Shown: positions 35,578 through 45,783 of the stretch, one piece after another
Numbering within the stretch: the stretch's first letter is position 1
Layout: the number at the start of each line of letters is the position of its first letter
From: Bacteroidota bacterium
Lineage (GTDB): Bacteria; Bacteroidota; Bacteroidia; 2-12-FULL-35-15
Assembly: GCA_017303895.1 (NCBI GenBank)
Contig: JAFLBF010000001.1
Location: 62,001 to 126,000 of the forward strand
DNA: 64,000 bases
Direction of reading: 5' to 3'
Translations under genes and position numbers: made by a program
The notes under the pieces: model-generated
The model's input: the letters and a program-made list of their open reading frames with translations, nothing else
Database searches by the model: none
What the model was told of the DNA's origin: nothing

Positions 35578-38500
35578 TTAGTTTTCTATCGTGTTAAAAT
35601 ATTGGTTAACTTTTGACTTATAAAACGGATTTAAAGAAGGTGGAACAGTTTTTAAAAGCTCCGTTTCTTTCTGTTTTAGTCTGTTATACTCAAAAAATTG
35701 ATTAGGGTTACTAAAATTTTCATTTTTTGCTTCATTTGACTGCCTTTGTTCATCCATTTCCCTTTCTTTTTCTGCCTTTTCGTGCTCCAGAAGGCGGGTT
35801 AAAATTTCTTGCTGACGCTTCATGGTCTCCGGACTTATCAGTTTATTAACTAACTCTGTCTCGGTTTCCTCCATTTGTTTTGCTAATTTGCTCAAATTCC
35901 CCGCTCCCTTCCCATCTTTATTGATCTGATCGGCCATTTTTTGTAATTCCTGACGGATAGCTTCCTGCTGTGCAGCCATTTTTGCTATTTCCTGACTCAT
36001 CCCTCCCATACCCATTCCCGGCTTTTGTCCGGGTTTATTTCCACCTTTCTCCATCCCTTCTTTCAATTTTTGGATCTGTTTATTCAATTGCTCCTGCATT
36101 TGTCGCAAATTTGCCATCGATGGTTTTTTGCCATTTCCTCCCGGCTTGCTGCAACTTCCACTTCCTGCCTTCTGACTTTTGGCTTGTGCTTGCATCTGAC
36201 TTAATGCCTCATTGAGCATCAAGGCTAAATTATTAATGGATGTCATTGCAAATTGCTGCCTGCTCTGTGCCTCTTGCTTATGATTCTTCCCATCATACGA
36301 AGCCGTTTGCGACTCTGTGATCTCAGCCACCGCTTTTTCCATATTCATATTGATCGCACTGACCTCTTTGTTTACAGCAGCTTTAATTTTCGGCACACGT
36401 TTGCTTAATGCCAACAAACTATCCTCGATCATTTTGCTATCATCCTGCAATTTTTTCTGTTTCTGATTGATCTTAAAATATTGCGGATCACTCGGCTTTG
36501 CTTTTTTAAGGTCGCCCATCAACGCTTCTTGATCGAATGATAGTTGTATCAAATTTTCTAACAGTGCTCTTAATTTATTGATATCCTCTTCCGACTGTTC
36601 CTGCTCAGCTTGCTGTTGCATTGCTGACATTTGCTGACTCATCTGTTCCATTTTTTGAGCAGCATTTTTCTGCGATTTGGACGCATTCTTCTTTTGATTG
36701 TTTTGTAATTGATCACTACTATTCTGCATCTCCTTCTGAATATCCTGCTGCTGTTGTTCGGTATTCTCCATGGGCATAGGCTCTTCCAATTCATTATTCT
36801 TTTTCTGCATCTCCTTCATGTCCTTTTGCAGCTCCTCAAACTTTTTATTCAGGTCATCTTGCTTTGCTTTCAATTCTTTTGAATCAGCATTTTTTTCTTC
36901 TGCCTTTTTCGATAATTCTTCCTGCTTTTTAGAAAGTTCATTTAGCTTATCTATGTTCTCTTGAAGTTTCTGCTCCACTTCCAACTGTTTGAAAATTTCT
37001 AAATTTCGATCCAGCTCCTTCATCAGATCTTTATTGTCTAATTTCATTTTTTCCAAAGCTTCCTGGATCTTTTCTTTATCCATTTTCTCCATTAACTTTT
37101 GCAGCTCATTATATTTCTCCTTCAATTCAGGAGTCATTACCTTTTCAAATAGTTCTTCCAATTGCTTTTGTTTCTCCAACATTTCTTCATTCGGCTGTTT
37201 GTATTCGTTCTGCTCTTGAATATTTTGATTATTCTCATTCTTAATATTCTCCACCTTATTTTGAAGCTCTTTTTGTTTATTCAACAATTCTTCTAATTTT
37301 TTCTTCTCTTCCCATGTAAGTGTTTTCTTTTCAGCTAACTTCCGTTGAAGATCGCTCAATGCCTTTTGTACATCTTTTGCCTGATCAATACTTTTTTGCA
37401 GATCATCTTTAATTTTATCATTATTCTTTTCGGTCTTTTCTTCCAATTCACTTAAGGTTGGTGCTTTAAACACCATTTTCTGTGAGCGGGTTGATTTGCT
37501 CCCAACAACACCATCATTATCCCATACTTCAAAATAATATTCGATCTGGTCGCCAGGAGAAACGTCCAATCTATTCAGATCCCAATAATGAAAAAACTGA
37601 TCCTGAGTTGATTGCTTATTAATGTCGATCAAAGCTGAATTAGTGGTCAGCTGTTTATACTTATCTCCAATAGCCGAATCATTATTTACTATAAATCGAT
37701 AATTAAAGGTTAATTTAGAGAAGCCGTAATCATCCTTAATGTTTCCTTTAAAATAAATCCGCTTGGTTGACATGCTATCTTTCTGCTCCTCAAAAGAAAC
37801 TTGCGGGTAGGCATCCGGAATTACATTAATCGAATAAGTAACAGAATCGTGGTTCTTTAGGAATTTGTTGGCCGTAATAACTGAATATGTTTTGTCCTTA
37901 AAAAGTCTTTGTGAATAACTAAATTTATTCTCATCAGAAGGTGCTAGTGCAAAAGATGTATCATTAAAATTCAAGCGAACTGCATCTGTATTCTGAGTAT
38001 TAAATCCCCAGCTTACTTTTGTTCCAGCCGGAATGATCAGATCCCCCGTATTTTTTACAATCTCATTTTTCTTATTCAAATAAGCCGGATAAACAAGTGC
38101 TATATCAAAATTCAACAATATTGGATTGGGTAAAGCAACCAGCTCATATTGTTTTGACTTAAAACCATCTGCACTTAAAAAGAAAAGAATATTTTTTTGA
38201 ATATTTTTGAAGGTGTATTTAAAATTAATAATGTCTTCCTTCTCTAATTTAAATTCATTTCCTTCTATTTCAATGAATACCTGATCCGGAATTTCCTCTC
38301 CTTTCATTTTCAAACGGAGTTCATAATCTTCCTGAGTTACGGCTGTTAATCCTTTATTTTGAATAACAAATTCAAAAGGAGCTTCTTTTTCAAAATATTC
38401 CGAATGTTTTACCAGGCGTTTTGTGCCATCTGTAATGATACTTGGAGCAGAGAACAAAATAACAACGATCAATAATAACGGGATCAAAGCATATTTCAAA

Positions 38501-38970
38501 TACTTTTTATTATCGGAGAAGTCTATTGCAGATGTAAATGGAACCGGCTTTAATTCCACGATCTTCTGATCAATACTGGCATTTAACAGATCCGAATTCC
38601 CTGCATATTGCTCTTTGTCCCTTTGTAATTGGAGTACATTTAAAAGTTTGTCTTGGATATTCGTAAAATGTTTCCCTACAATTTGAGCCGCTTCTTCATA
38701 AGAAATGATCGGCCCCAAACGATATAGTTTTGAAAGCGGAAAGAAAATATAGTTGACAAGAATGGTAGCACTGAACCCAACGAATAGATAGAATAATACT
38801 GTCCGTACTAACGAATTAAAATGAGCATAAAATTCTAAAACTGTTACTGAGATAAAACTAAGCAACAACAATCCTATACTATAGATCAATCCTTTTAATA
38901 ATTGATTTTTATAGTATTTCCGGATAAACTCATCCAGCTTTGCGATTAAACTTGTATAACCTGTACTCAC
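35578..38970 (-). CDS. DUF4175 family membrane protein with long coiled coil (1130 aa)
   Basis: Two N-terminal membrane segments (about 24-45 and 56-80) and a third (about 158-178). Beta-rich extracytoplasmic domains then run to about 500 (YPQVSFEEQKDSMS, DQIEYYFEVWDNDGVVG). A very long Lys/Glu/Gln coiled coil follows from about 510 to 760, then Met/Gln/Gly-rich low-complexity segments (MGMGGMSQEIAKM near 985). It matches the DUF4175 proteins common in Bacteroidota and Alphaproteobacteria; no function is known to me. The coiled coil suggests a periplasm-spanning or structural role. It begins a two-gene transcript with the RsbW-like gene. Confidence 0.87.
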   Translation of the reverse strand: MSTGYTSLIAKLDEFIRKYYKNQLLKGLIYSIGLLLLSFISVTVLEFYAHFNSLVRTVLFYLFVGFSATILVNYIFFPLSKLYRLGPIISYEEAAQIVGKHFTNIQDKLLNVLQLQRDKEQYAGNSDLLNASIDQKIVELKPVPFTSAIDFSDNKKYLKYALIPLLLIVVILFSAPSIITDGTKRLVKHSEYFEKEAPFEFVIQNKGLTAVTQEDYELRLKMKGEEIPDQVFIEIEGNEFKLEKEDIINFKYTFKNIQKNILFFLSADGFKSKQYELVALPNPILLNFDIALVYPAYLNKKNEIVKNTGDLIIPAGTKVSWGFNTQNTDAVRLNFNDTSFALAPSDENKFSYSQRLFKDKTYSVITANKFLKNHDSVTYSINVIPDAYPQVSFEEQKDSMSTKRIYFKGNIKDDYGFSKLTFNYRFIVNNDSAIGDKYKQLTTNSALIDINKQSTQDQFFHYWDLNRLDVSPGDQIEYYFEVWDNDGVVGSKSTRSQKMVFKAPTLSELEEKTEKNNDKIKDDLQKSIDQAKDVQKALSDLQRKLAEKKTLTWEEKKKLEELLNKQKELQNKVENIKNENNQNIQEQNEYKQPNEEMLEKQKQLEELFEKVMTPELKEKYNELQKLMEKMDKEKIQEALEKMKLDNKDLMKELDRNLEIFKQLEVEQKLQENIDKLNELSKKQEELSKKAEEKNADSKELKAKQDDLNKKFEELQKDMKEMQKKNNELEEPMPMENTEQQQQDIQKEMQNSSDQLQNNQKKNASKSQKNAAQKMEQMSQQMSAMQQQAEQEQSEEDINKLRALLENLIQLSFDQEALMGDLKKAKPSDPQYFKINQKQKKLQDDSKMIEDSLLALSKRVPKIKAAVNKEVSAINMNMEKAVAEITESQTASYDGKNHKQEAQSRQQFAMTSINNLALMLNEALSQMQAQAKSQKAGSGSCSKPGGNGKKPSMANLRQMQEQLNKQIQKLKEGMEKGGNKPGQKPGMGMGGMSQEIAKMAAQQEAIRQELQKMADQINKDGKGAGNLSKLAKQMEETETELVNKLISPETMKRQQEILTRLLEHEKAEKEREMDEQRQSNEAKNENFSNPNQFFEYNRLKQKETELLKTVPPSLNPFYKSKVNQYFNTIEN

Positions 38971-39071
38971 CTGTTCTGTAACGCAACTTTTTAGTCAAAG
39001 TTACTCTCAAAGATACTTAATTTTGAGGGTATCTGCGCGCTTTTTTACTTCCACAACAACAAAAAATGCCT

Positions 39072-39079
39072 TAACTTTG
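39072..39079 (+). promoter_or_regulatory. Putative -7 element of the ferritin promoter
   Basis: TAACTTTG, an exact TAnnTTTG match, 28 bp upstream of the ferritin ATG. No clear -33 TTTG was found at the usual spacing. Confidence 0.45.
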
Positions 39080-39107
39080 TTGAAGTGAAATATTAAAAAC
39101 AAGCAAA

Positions 39108-39629
39108 ATGGTAACGAAAAAAGTAGAAACCGCATTGAATGAGCAGATTGCCTTAGAGGCTGCTTCATCTCAGTATTATTTAGCAATGGCATCATGGGCC
39201 GAAACACAAGGTTTAGAAGGCGTTGCTTCTTTCCTATATACACATGCAGACGAAGAAAGAATGCATATGTTAAAGTTAATTAAGTATGTAAACGAAAGAG
39301 GTGGGCAAGCACTAATTCCTGCTCTAAAAGCTCAGCCACAAAAATTCAAATCCGTTCAATTTGTGTTCGAGGAAGTTCTGAAGCACGAAATATTGGTATC
39401 AAATGAGATCAATGCTTTAGTAGAAGTATGTTTAAAAGAAAAAGACTATACGACACATAACTTCCTTCAATGGTATGTATCTGAGCAAATTGAAGAGGAA
39501 GCATTAGCTCGTAAGGTTCTTGATAAGTTAAAGCTGATCGGTAATGATGCAAGCGGATTATACTTCTTTGATAGAGACATGGGAAGCTTAACAGGTGCTG
39601 AAGCGAATGCCGGAAATGAAAAAGCTTAA
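39108..39629 (+). CDS. ftnA: Ferritin (non-haem iron storage)
   Basis: A 173-aa cytoplasmic four-helix protein of normal length. Ferroxidase-centre residues are in place: Glu in IALEAASSQYYLAM (near 17), Glu-x-x-His in ADEERMHML (near 50), Glu near 94 (KHEILVSNEIN) and Gln/Glu in WYVSEQIEEEAL (near 127). It oxidises Fe(II) and stores ferric iron in a 24-mer shell. It has its own promoter-like element and a strong bidirectional terminator, so it is monocistronic. The DUF4175 gene diverges from it. Confidence 0.95.
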   Translation: MVTKKVETALNEQIALEAASSQYYLAMASWAETQGLEGVASFLYTHADEERMHMLKLIKYVNERGGQALIPALKAQPQKFKSVQFVFEEVLKHEILVSNEINALVEVCLKEKDYTTHNFLQWYVSEQIEEEALARKVLDKLKLIGNDASGLYFFDRDMGSLTGAEANAGNEKA

Positions 39630-39651
39630 TTCTAAAGTTGTGCTATAAAAC

Positions 39652-39685
39652 AAAAATCCCCAACCGTTTCGGTTGGGGATTTTTT
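39652..39685. terminator. Bidirectional rho-independent terminator
   Basis: AAAAATCCCCAACCG / CGGTTGGGGATTTTT, a 15-bp stem with a 3-nt loop, between ferritin and the convergent T9SS type A protein gene. Confidence 0.93.
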
Positions 39686-39713
39686 ATGATCGAATTTCTG
39701 TTGTGCTAAAAAA

Positions 39714-40817
39714 TTATTTAGCTACAGAGAATTTTGAAGTTACAACTCCTGAATCTGATCTTAATTGGTAGAAATAAACACCAGAAGCTAAGCTGATTGT
39801 CTCAATTTTAACTTTGTATGTACCAGCAGCTTGATCGTTGTATTTATTATCAACAACAACACGACCAGCTTGATCAATGATCAACAAACGAACAGCATTA
39901 GAATTTTTCTCTAATGTATATTCAATTGTAGTTTTGTCAGCAGCTGGATTTGGATAAGCATTCATCTTCATTCCATAAACGAACTCATCGATTCCTGTAC
40001 CAGGACCAGAGCAAATAACAGGGAACATTGCAATGTTGTTATCTACTTCACCAGTTCCTGCACTTGAGAATACATTGTCAGTAACCATCCATTTGTTGAA
40101 TGTACCACCAATATAGTTAAATGCAAAATCAAGATCTGCAGCAGAATTGATATCATCACACAATAAACCTACAGTATCACCTGCAGCTAAACCAGCAGTT
40201 TCCATAGCAATTGCAAAATCACCAGTAAACGTTGGCTCAGAAGGGAAAGCAACAACATTAAAAGTTAAGAAAGTAGTATCAATGTTATCGTACAACAAAT
40301 CACCTGAAGCAGAAGCTGTTGTACCAGGTCCTGGCCAGTTTAATGTTGTAACATTCACCGCACCTGCATTCACGTTACAAGAACGGTTTGCTGCCATTGG
40401 GTATAATTTAAAAGTAACTTTAGATGTTAATGATCCTGCAGCATCGCGCTCTTTTGCAGCAAATAATGAAAGAACATCAGTTACGTGTAAGGTAGCACCA
40501 TTTAAGTTGCTATATCCTTGAGCACAAGTTTTTAAACGAGAATCAACGGTGTTACCATATACATAACCACCACCAAGGTATCCAAATTGTAAAACTTGAC
40601 CGGTTGGTGCAAATTCAGGTAAAAATTCAGGAGAACCAGAAGTTAAGCTGATCAATCCTGCTCCAGCTGTATCTGGACAAGCCAAACGCTGTGCGTTTGT
40701 TGATTTCAAAGGCATTGCTCTTTTTGACAAAATTACGCCTTGACCCAAAGGTGCATTTTGTGCATTTGCAGCGAAGGAAATTAACGCAGCAGAAGCTAAT
40801 AAGTAGATTTTTTTCAT
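39714..40817 (-). CDS. T9SS type A sorting-domain secreted protein (367 aa)
   Basis: Signal peptide residues 1-19 (ending FAANAQ), then about 260 residues with no recognised domain, rich in Ala, Gly and Thr (TGDFAIAMETAGLAAGDTVG). The C-terminal 75 residues are a type A sorting domain: AYPNPAADKTTIEYTLE, VRLLIIDQAGRVV, LASGVYFYQL and KFSVAK. It is therefore exported by Sec and then released or anchored at the surface by T9SS. The body may be a jelly-roll binding domain, but I cannot name it. It is flanked by terminators on both sides and is probably monocistronic. Confidence 0.9.
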   Translation of the reverse strand: MKKIYLLASAALISFAANAQNAPLGQGVILSKRAMPLKSTNAQRLACPDTAGAGLISLTSGSPEFLPEFAPTGQVLQFGYLGGGYVYGNTVDSRLKTCAQGYSNLNGATLHVTDVLSLFAAKERDAAGSLTSKVTFKLYPMAANRSCNVNAGAVNVTTLNWPGPGTTASASGDLLYDNIDTTFLTFNVVAFPSEPTFTGDFAIAMETAGLAAGDTVGLLCDDINSAADLDFAFNYIGGTFNKWMVTDNVFSSAGTGEVDNNIAMFPVICSGPGTGIDEFVYGMKMNAYPNPAADKTTIEYTLEKNSNAVRLLIIDQAGRVVVDNKYNDQAAGTYKVKIETISLASGVYFYQLRSDSGVVTSKFSVAK

Positions 40818-40910
40818 TTTGTTGATAGATTAGAGTTTAGGTTAATTTTTATTATTTATCAAAGCTAAATGAAATCTTTTAAAAAAACAATAGCTCATAG
40901 CCCACTTAAA

Positions 40911-40953
40911 ATCAGAAATCCGCTTTCCCCAATAGGAAAAGCGGATTTCTGAG
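40911..40953 (-). terminator. Stem-loop terminator after the 355-aa T9SS protein gene
   Basis: CAGAAATCCGCTTT pairs over 14 bp with AAAGCGGATTTCTG around a short loop, followed on the minus strand by a short T-run. Confidence 0.8.
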
Positions 40954-40970
40954 AATAATTTTTATAAAAA

Positions 40971-42038
40971 TTATTTTACAACAACCATCTTCATTGAAGA
41001 AGTTGTGTTTTCATTCACTTTTAATGAATAGTAGTAAACTCCTGCTGCTAAATTCTCAGCATTTACTTTCACTGAATGTTTTCCAGCAGCTAATTCACCT
41101 TGATTTTGCTCGATCACTTTTTTACCAGTAACATCGTATACGTTTAATGTTACTTTAGAAGCTGATTGCAATTCATAGTTGATTGTCGTTACCGTTCCAA
41201 AAGGATTTGGAGAGTTTTGAGAGAATTTTGCTCCGTTTACAAACTCGTTCACTCCTACTGCATTTTCAGTAATAAAGAAATTATCAAAGTACAATACGTC
41301 CATATCGTTTGCAGTTTGATTGAATGCAATGTGAACTTGTTGACCATTTACTGAAGCAGGTAAAGAAACTGTTCTCAACACCCAAGTAGTATCAGTTGCA
41401 TAAGTTGGAGAAGGATAAGCATCTGTTTTAGTGTAGATAGCTGTACCGGTAAAGTCAGCAAATGTTACAGGAGAAGAAACAGTAGCAGTTGATTGAACAT
41501 AAACTTTGTATCCATCTCTGTAAGCAGGATTTGTTCTATCATACCAATTTAATGTTGCGCCACCTGCAGGGATTGTGATTGGACCCATCATTAACCAGTT
41601 GTTAGCCTGCCCTGCCGGAGCAAACCAAGAAGTACCATACCAGAAAAATGCAGAATCAGTTCCTCCTGCATTTACAGGATTTTCCCATGGGAAATAGAAA
41701 TTATCAGCAGTTGGAGCGCCTAAACCGTTAACATCATTGTTATCAGAGAAAACTAATTCAATTGCAGTTGGAACACCAGCATTATTGGTAGTTAAACCAT
41801 CGATATCTTCGAAAACAACGTCAAAAGAAGCTTGATCAGCTGCATCAGCCAAGAATACACCTGGAGCAGGTAACCACATTAATGTATCACCAGCAGCTCT
41901 GTCAGCTGACATTGGCATAACTCTGATTTGTTTGTTTGCTTTATGAACATTGTTTGATGATGTTCCAGCAACTCTGTTTTGTGCATTAGCTGTAAGCACT
42001 ACTGCAACAGCGGCAACTAAAGTGTAGATTTTTTTCAT
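40971..42038 (-). CDS. T9SS type A sorting-domain secreted protein with adhesin-like domain (355 aa)
   Basis: Signal peptide 1-19 (ending LTANAQ). The middle (about 50-250) resembles the choice-of-anchor J / cleaved-adhesin fold: DNFYFPWENPVNAGGTDSAF, TWVLRTVSLPASVNGQQVHI, DMDVLYFDNFFI. The C-terminus (about 275-355) is a type A sorting domain: FSQNSPNPFGTVTTINYEL, VTLNVYDVTGKKV, LAAGVYYYSLKV, KMVVVK. It is a secreted, possibly carbohydrate-binding surface protein. Its signal peptide resembles that of the 367-aa neighbour, but the bodies differ, so they may be unrelated products sharing a secretion route. Confidence 0.9.
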   Translation of the reverse strand: MKKIYTLVAAVAVVLTANAQNRVAGTSSNNVHKANKQIRVMPMSADRAAGDTLMWLPAPGVFLADAADQASFDVVFEDIDGLTTNNAGVPTAIELVFSDNNDVNGLGAPTADNFYFPWENPVNAGGTDSAFFWYGTSWFAPAGQANNWLMMGPITIPAGGATLNWYDRTNPAYRDGYKVYVQSTATVSSPVTFADFTGTAIYTKTDAYPSPTYATDTTWVLRTVSLPASVNGQQVHIAFNQTANDMDVLYFDNFFITENAVGVNEFVNGAKFSQNSPNPFGTVTTINYELQSASKVTLNVYDVTGKKVIEQNQGELAAGKHSVKVNAENLAAGVYYYSLKVNENTTSSMKMVVVK

Positions 42039-42129
42039 TTTTTATTATTTAGGTTATTATTACTTTATTATTAAAATATCTTTACAAATATAATAATTCT
42101 GTCTGATTTTTACAAACCATCTGGAATAA

Positions 42130-45003
42130 TTACACCAATTCCATATCCGCATAGGATTCTATTGGAGGACAAGCACAAATTAGGTTCCTGTCCCCGTGGG
42201 CATTATCCACTCTGGCAACGCTTGGCCAAAATTTAGACTCTTTTACCCATTTCAATGGATAAACGGCCTTCTCTCTTGAATAAGCATGCTTCCAATCATC
42301 CGTAATAACCGATTTAGCTGTGTGTGGAGCATTTTTGATCACATTGTCTTCTTTATCTGATTTTCCTGCAATAATTTCATCGATCTCTTTTTTTATAGAG
42401 ATCATTGCAGAACAAAAACGATCCAATTCTTCCTTGCTCTCACTTTCTGTAGGCTCTACCATCAACGTGTCATGAACAGGGAACGCCACCGTTGGAGCAT
42501 GGAATCCATAATCCATTAAACGTTTTGCAATATCTCCTACCTCAACACCTGCCTCACGTTTAAAGGATACGCAATCCAAGATCATCTCGTGAGCACAACG
42601 GCCATTCTTACCACTATAAAGTGTCTGATAATGACCGGCCAATGATTCCTTAATATAATTTGCATTCAAGATCGCCATTTTGGTTGCATCAGCTAAACCT
42701 TCTCCTCCCAACATCTTGATATAACCATAAGAGATCAACAAAATTAGCGCACTTCCGAATGGAGCTGCTGAAACGGCATGAATGCCTTTCTCTCCACCTG
42801 TTTTAACTAAAGAGTGAGACGGTAAAAATGGCACCAATTGCTTTGCTACACCAATCGGCCCCATACCAGGTCCACCTCCACCATGTGGAATAGCAAATGT
42901 TTTATGCAAATTCAAGTGACAAACATCGGCTCCAATATTTCCCGGACTGGTTAAACCAACCTGAGCATTCATATTCGCACCATCCATATACACTTGTCCA
43001 CCATTTTCATGAATAATATTGGTGATCTCAATAATACTTTCTTCATAAACACCATGCGTACTTGGATAAGTCACCATTAAACAAGATAAATTATCCTTGT
43101 GTAATGTCGCTTTCTCACGCATATCGTTCACATCAATATTCCCTTTTTCATCACATTTCACCAAAACGATCTTCATACCACACATGGCCGCACTTGCAGG
43201 ATTAGTACCATGAGCTGAAGTTGGGATCAAGGCAATATTTCTATGCCCTTCACCACGTGACTGATGATATGCTTGAATAACCAACAAACCGGCATATTCT
43301 CCTTGAGCCCCTGAATTTGGTTGAAAACTCATTTTAGCAAAGCCGGTGATCTCGCTTAAAGATCTATCCAACTCATTGATCATCTCTATAAATCCTGCTG
43401 CTTGTTCAACCGGAACAAATGGGTGAATATTGGCGAATTCAGGCCATGTAATTGGCATTAATTCTGACGCTGCATTTAATTTCATTGTACATGAACCCAA
43501 TGAGATCATGGAATGTGTTAATGAAAGATCCTTATTCTCCAAACGCTTGATATAACGCATCATCTCCGACTCGGAATGATATATATTAAATATCGGGTGA
43601 GATAAGATAGCAGACTTACGCTTCACCAAAGAAGACTTTTGGGCTAAGATTGTTTCTTCCGAAACGCTAACATCCGTTTTTCCTGATGCAGATGCAAATA
43701 CTGACAATACTGCATTTACGTCATCTGCATCGGTTGTTTGATCCACAGAAATAGTAATAGCTCCTTCTGTATATCTAAAATTGATCTGTGCCTTTTCAGC
43801 AAGTTCTTTGATCTTGGCATTATCCGTTCCAACTACTTTGATCGTATCAAAGAAAGAACCTTCTTCTACATTGTAGCCTAATTTTTTCAACTCAGTGGCC
43901 AAAGTAACCGCTGTCAAGTGAACCTGCTCCGCAATTCCTCTTAATCCTTCAGGACCATGATAAACAGCATACATACTCGCCATAATGGCTAACAATGCTT
44001 GAGCGGTACAAATATTAGAAGTAGCTTTATCTCTACGGATATGTTGCTCACGTGTTTGTAATGCCATACGTAACGCAGGATTTCCTTGCGCATCAACAGA
44101 AACACCAATGATCCTTCCCGGAATAATACGTTTGTATTCTTCTCTACAAGCAAAAAATGCAGCATGAGGACCGCCATATCCCATAGGAACACCAAAGCGT
44201 TGTGTATTTCCCACCACTACATCTGCGCCCCACTCACCCGGAGGTGTTAGTAAAACCAAACTTAACACATCGGCTGCTACTGCTACTGCAACACCGTTTG
44301 ACTTTATATTTTTCACATATTCTGTATAATCATTTACTTTTCCATCAACAGTTGGATATTGCAATAACACACCGTAAACGGTAGCATCTAAAGCTTGTGT
44401 CTTCCAATCACCGATCACCAATTCAATTCCCAAAGGTGTTGAACGTGTTTTTAAAAGATCGATCGTTTGAGGAAAACATTCGTTTGATACAAAAAATTTA
44501 TTGGCGCCATTCTTTATTTGATCACGGGAACGGTTACTGAATAACATGGTCATGGCTTCTGCTGCTGCTGTTGCTTCATCTAACAGAGAGGCATTCGCGA
44601 TCTCCATTCCGGTAAGATCCATGATCATGGTCTGAAAATTCAACAAAGCCTCTAAACGACCTTGTGCGATCTCAGCCTGATAAGGAGTGTAAGCAGTATA
44701 CCAACCCGGATTTTCTAAAATATTACGCTGCACAACCGGTGGCACGATCGTATTGTTATAGCCTAATCCAATATACGTTTTAAATACTTTATTCTTTGAT
44801 GCAAGTGTTCTTAAATGCTTATGGTAAGCGTACTCCGACATCCCCTTCGGCAAATTCAAAGGAGCCTTCAAACGTATTGCAGAAGGTATTGTTTGGTCAA
44901 TTAATTCATCAACAGAACCTGCTCCGATTTTTGCAAGCATGGCTGTTACATCATTTGCACGTGGACCGTTATGACGATTCACAAATTTGTCAGTAGTAAT
45001 CAT
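42130..45003 (-). CDS. gcvP: Glycine dehydrogenase (decarboxylating), glycine cleavage P-protein
   Basis: A 957-aa cytoplasmic PLP enzyme fused as one chain (the P1 and P2 halves are separate in some bacteria). The PLP lysine is in [18 protein letters not shown] (near residue 695), followed by [15 protein letters not shown]. The N-terminal half shows [19 protein letters not shown] and [15 protein letters not shown]. It decarboxylates glycine and passes the aminomethyl group to the lipoyl arm of GcvH. No gcvH or gcvT lies nearby, so the system is split in this genome. A TAnnTTTG element (45028-45035) lies upstream. Confidence 0.97.
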   Translation of the reverse strand: MITTDKFVNRHNGPRANDVTAMLAKIGAGSVDELIDQTIPSAIRLKAPLNLPKGMSEYAYHKHLRTLASKNKVFKTYIGLGYNNTIVPPVVQRNILENPGWYTAYTPYQAEIAQGRLEALLNFQTMIMDLTGMEIANASLLDEATAAAEAMTMLFSNRSRDQIKNGANKFFVSNECFPQTIDLLKTRSTPLGIELVIGDWKTQALDATVYGVLLQYPTVDGKVNDYTEYVKNIKSNGVAVAVAADVLSLVLLTPPGEWGADVVVGNTQRFGVPMGYGGPHAAFFACREEYKRIIPGRIIGVSVDAQGNPALRMALQTREQHIRRDKATSNICTAQALLAIMASMYAVYHGPEGLRGIAEQVHLTAVTLATELKKLGYNVEEGSFFDTIKVVGTDNAKIKELAEKAQINFRYTEGAITISVDQTTDADDVNAVLSVFASASGKTDVSVSEETILAQKSSLVKRKSAILSHPIFNIYHSESEMMRYIKRLENKDLSLTHSMISLGSCTMKLNAASELMPITWPEFANIHPFVPVEQAAGFIEMINELDRSLSEITGFAKMSFQPNSGAQGEYAGLLVIQAYHQSRGEGHRNIALIPTSAHGTNPASAAMCGMKIVLVKCDEKGNIDVNDMREKATLHKDNLSCLMVTYPSTHGVYEESIIEITNIIHENGGQVYMDGANMNAQVGLTSPGNIGADVCHLNLHKTFAIPHGGGGPGMGPIGVAKQLVPFLPSHSLVKTGGEKGIHAVSAAPFGSALILLISYGYIKMLGGEGLADATKMAILNANYIKESLAGHYQTLYSGKNGRCAHEMILDCVSFKREAGVEVGDIAKRLMDYGFHAPTVAFPVHDTLMVEPTESESKEELDRFCSAMISIKKEIDEIIAGKSDKEDNVIKNAPHTAKSVITDDWKHAYSREKAVYPLKWVKESKFWPSVARVDNAHGDRNLICACPPIESYADMELV

Positions 45004-45027
45004 TTTTTGATTTTTTATTTAGGGACA

Positions 45028-45035
45028 CAAATATA
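45028..45035 (-). promoter_or_regulatory. Putative -7 element of the gcvP promoter
   Basis: TATATTTG on the minus strand, an exact TAnnTTTG match, 24 bp upstream of the gcvP start. The -33 region is imperfect. Confidence 0.45.
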
Positions 45036-45108
45036 ATCATTAAAAAGCTCCAATTTTCTCATTTTATTAACAAAGAAACAAATAAATCAGGCTTATGTTT
45101 TAAATGGT

Positions 45109-45116
45109 TATATTTG
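45109..45116 (+). promoter_or_regulatory. Putative -7 element of the 209-aa protein promoter
   Basis: TATATTTG, an exact TAnnTTTG match, 21 bp upstream of the ATG at 45138; no good -33 element was seen. Confidence 0.35.
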
Positions 45117-45137
45117 ATAAATTTTAGTATAATACGT

Positions 45138-45767
45138 ATGCTCAAACACCTGTTTTTAAGTTTCATTTTGACCTGTTTTTGTTTTTTTGGATTCAGTCAG
45201 GATAAAAAAGACACGATCTTATTGATGAACGGATCTATTATCATTTCCGAAGTGGTTGATACAACCAATGGTGTCACCACCATTCGTGACATAAAAAAGC
45301 CGGGAAGAAATATAGTAATTGAAAACGACCGGATTTTCTCCATTACCAATGCAACAGGTGAACATGTTATGTATGTGTACGATACGAACATCGGCAACGA
45401 ATTTACAGAAGAGGAGATGAGATACTATATAAAAGGTGAACAGGATGCAGAAATAGGGTTCAAAGCTCGTGGTGCGCTTTATGGAAACCTTGCCTTGGGT
45501 TTGGCTTCAGGGGTAACAGGCAGCTTCTTTTGTCCGATACCACCCTTTGCCTTCATCGCTATGTCAGGCTTACCCAAAGTGAGGATAAAACACTCAACAG
45601 TTTCTAACATGGAATATTTAAAACAAGAAGCCTATATTATGGGATATGAACGTGTGGCAAGAAAGAAAAGAAAATTTCAATCAATGATCGGTGGAGGTGC
45701 CGGTCTGGTTGTTGGCCTGGGCACATTCGGAATATTAAAAGCTACGGGGAACGAGTTAATAAAATAA
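45138..45767 (+). CDS. Conserved secreted or envelope protein (209 aa, unknown)
   Basis: The start is the ATG at 45138 (MLKHLFLSFILTCFCFFGFSQ gives a signal peptide); the TTG frame start at 45114 overlaps the promoter element. The mature N-terminal half is a small beta domain (DTILLMNGSIIISEVVD, TTIRDIKKPGRNIVIENDRI). This kind of domain is seen in Bacteroidota proteins that respond to an oxidised or damaged state; I cannot name it. The C-terminal half has two hydrophobic glycine-rich stretches (ALYGNLALGLASGVTGSFF and GGGAGLVVGLGTFGIL) that may be membrane-associated. It lies 16 bp from the UbiA-like gene, probably one transcript. Confidence 0.7.
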   Translation: MLKHLFLSFILTCFCFFGFSQDKKDTILLMNGSIIISEVVDTTNGVTTIRDIKKPGRNIVIENDRIFSITNATGEHVMYVYDTNIGNEFTEEEMRYYIKGEQDAEIGFKARGALYGNLALGLASGVTGSFFCPIPPFAFIAMSGLPKVRIKHSTVSNMEYLKQEAYIMGYERVARKKRKFQSMIGGGAGLVVGLGTFGILKATGNELIK

Positions 45768-45783
45768 ACTCTAGCCCATCAAT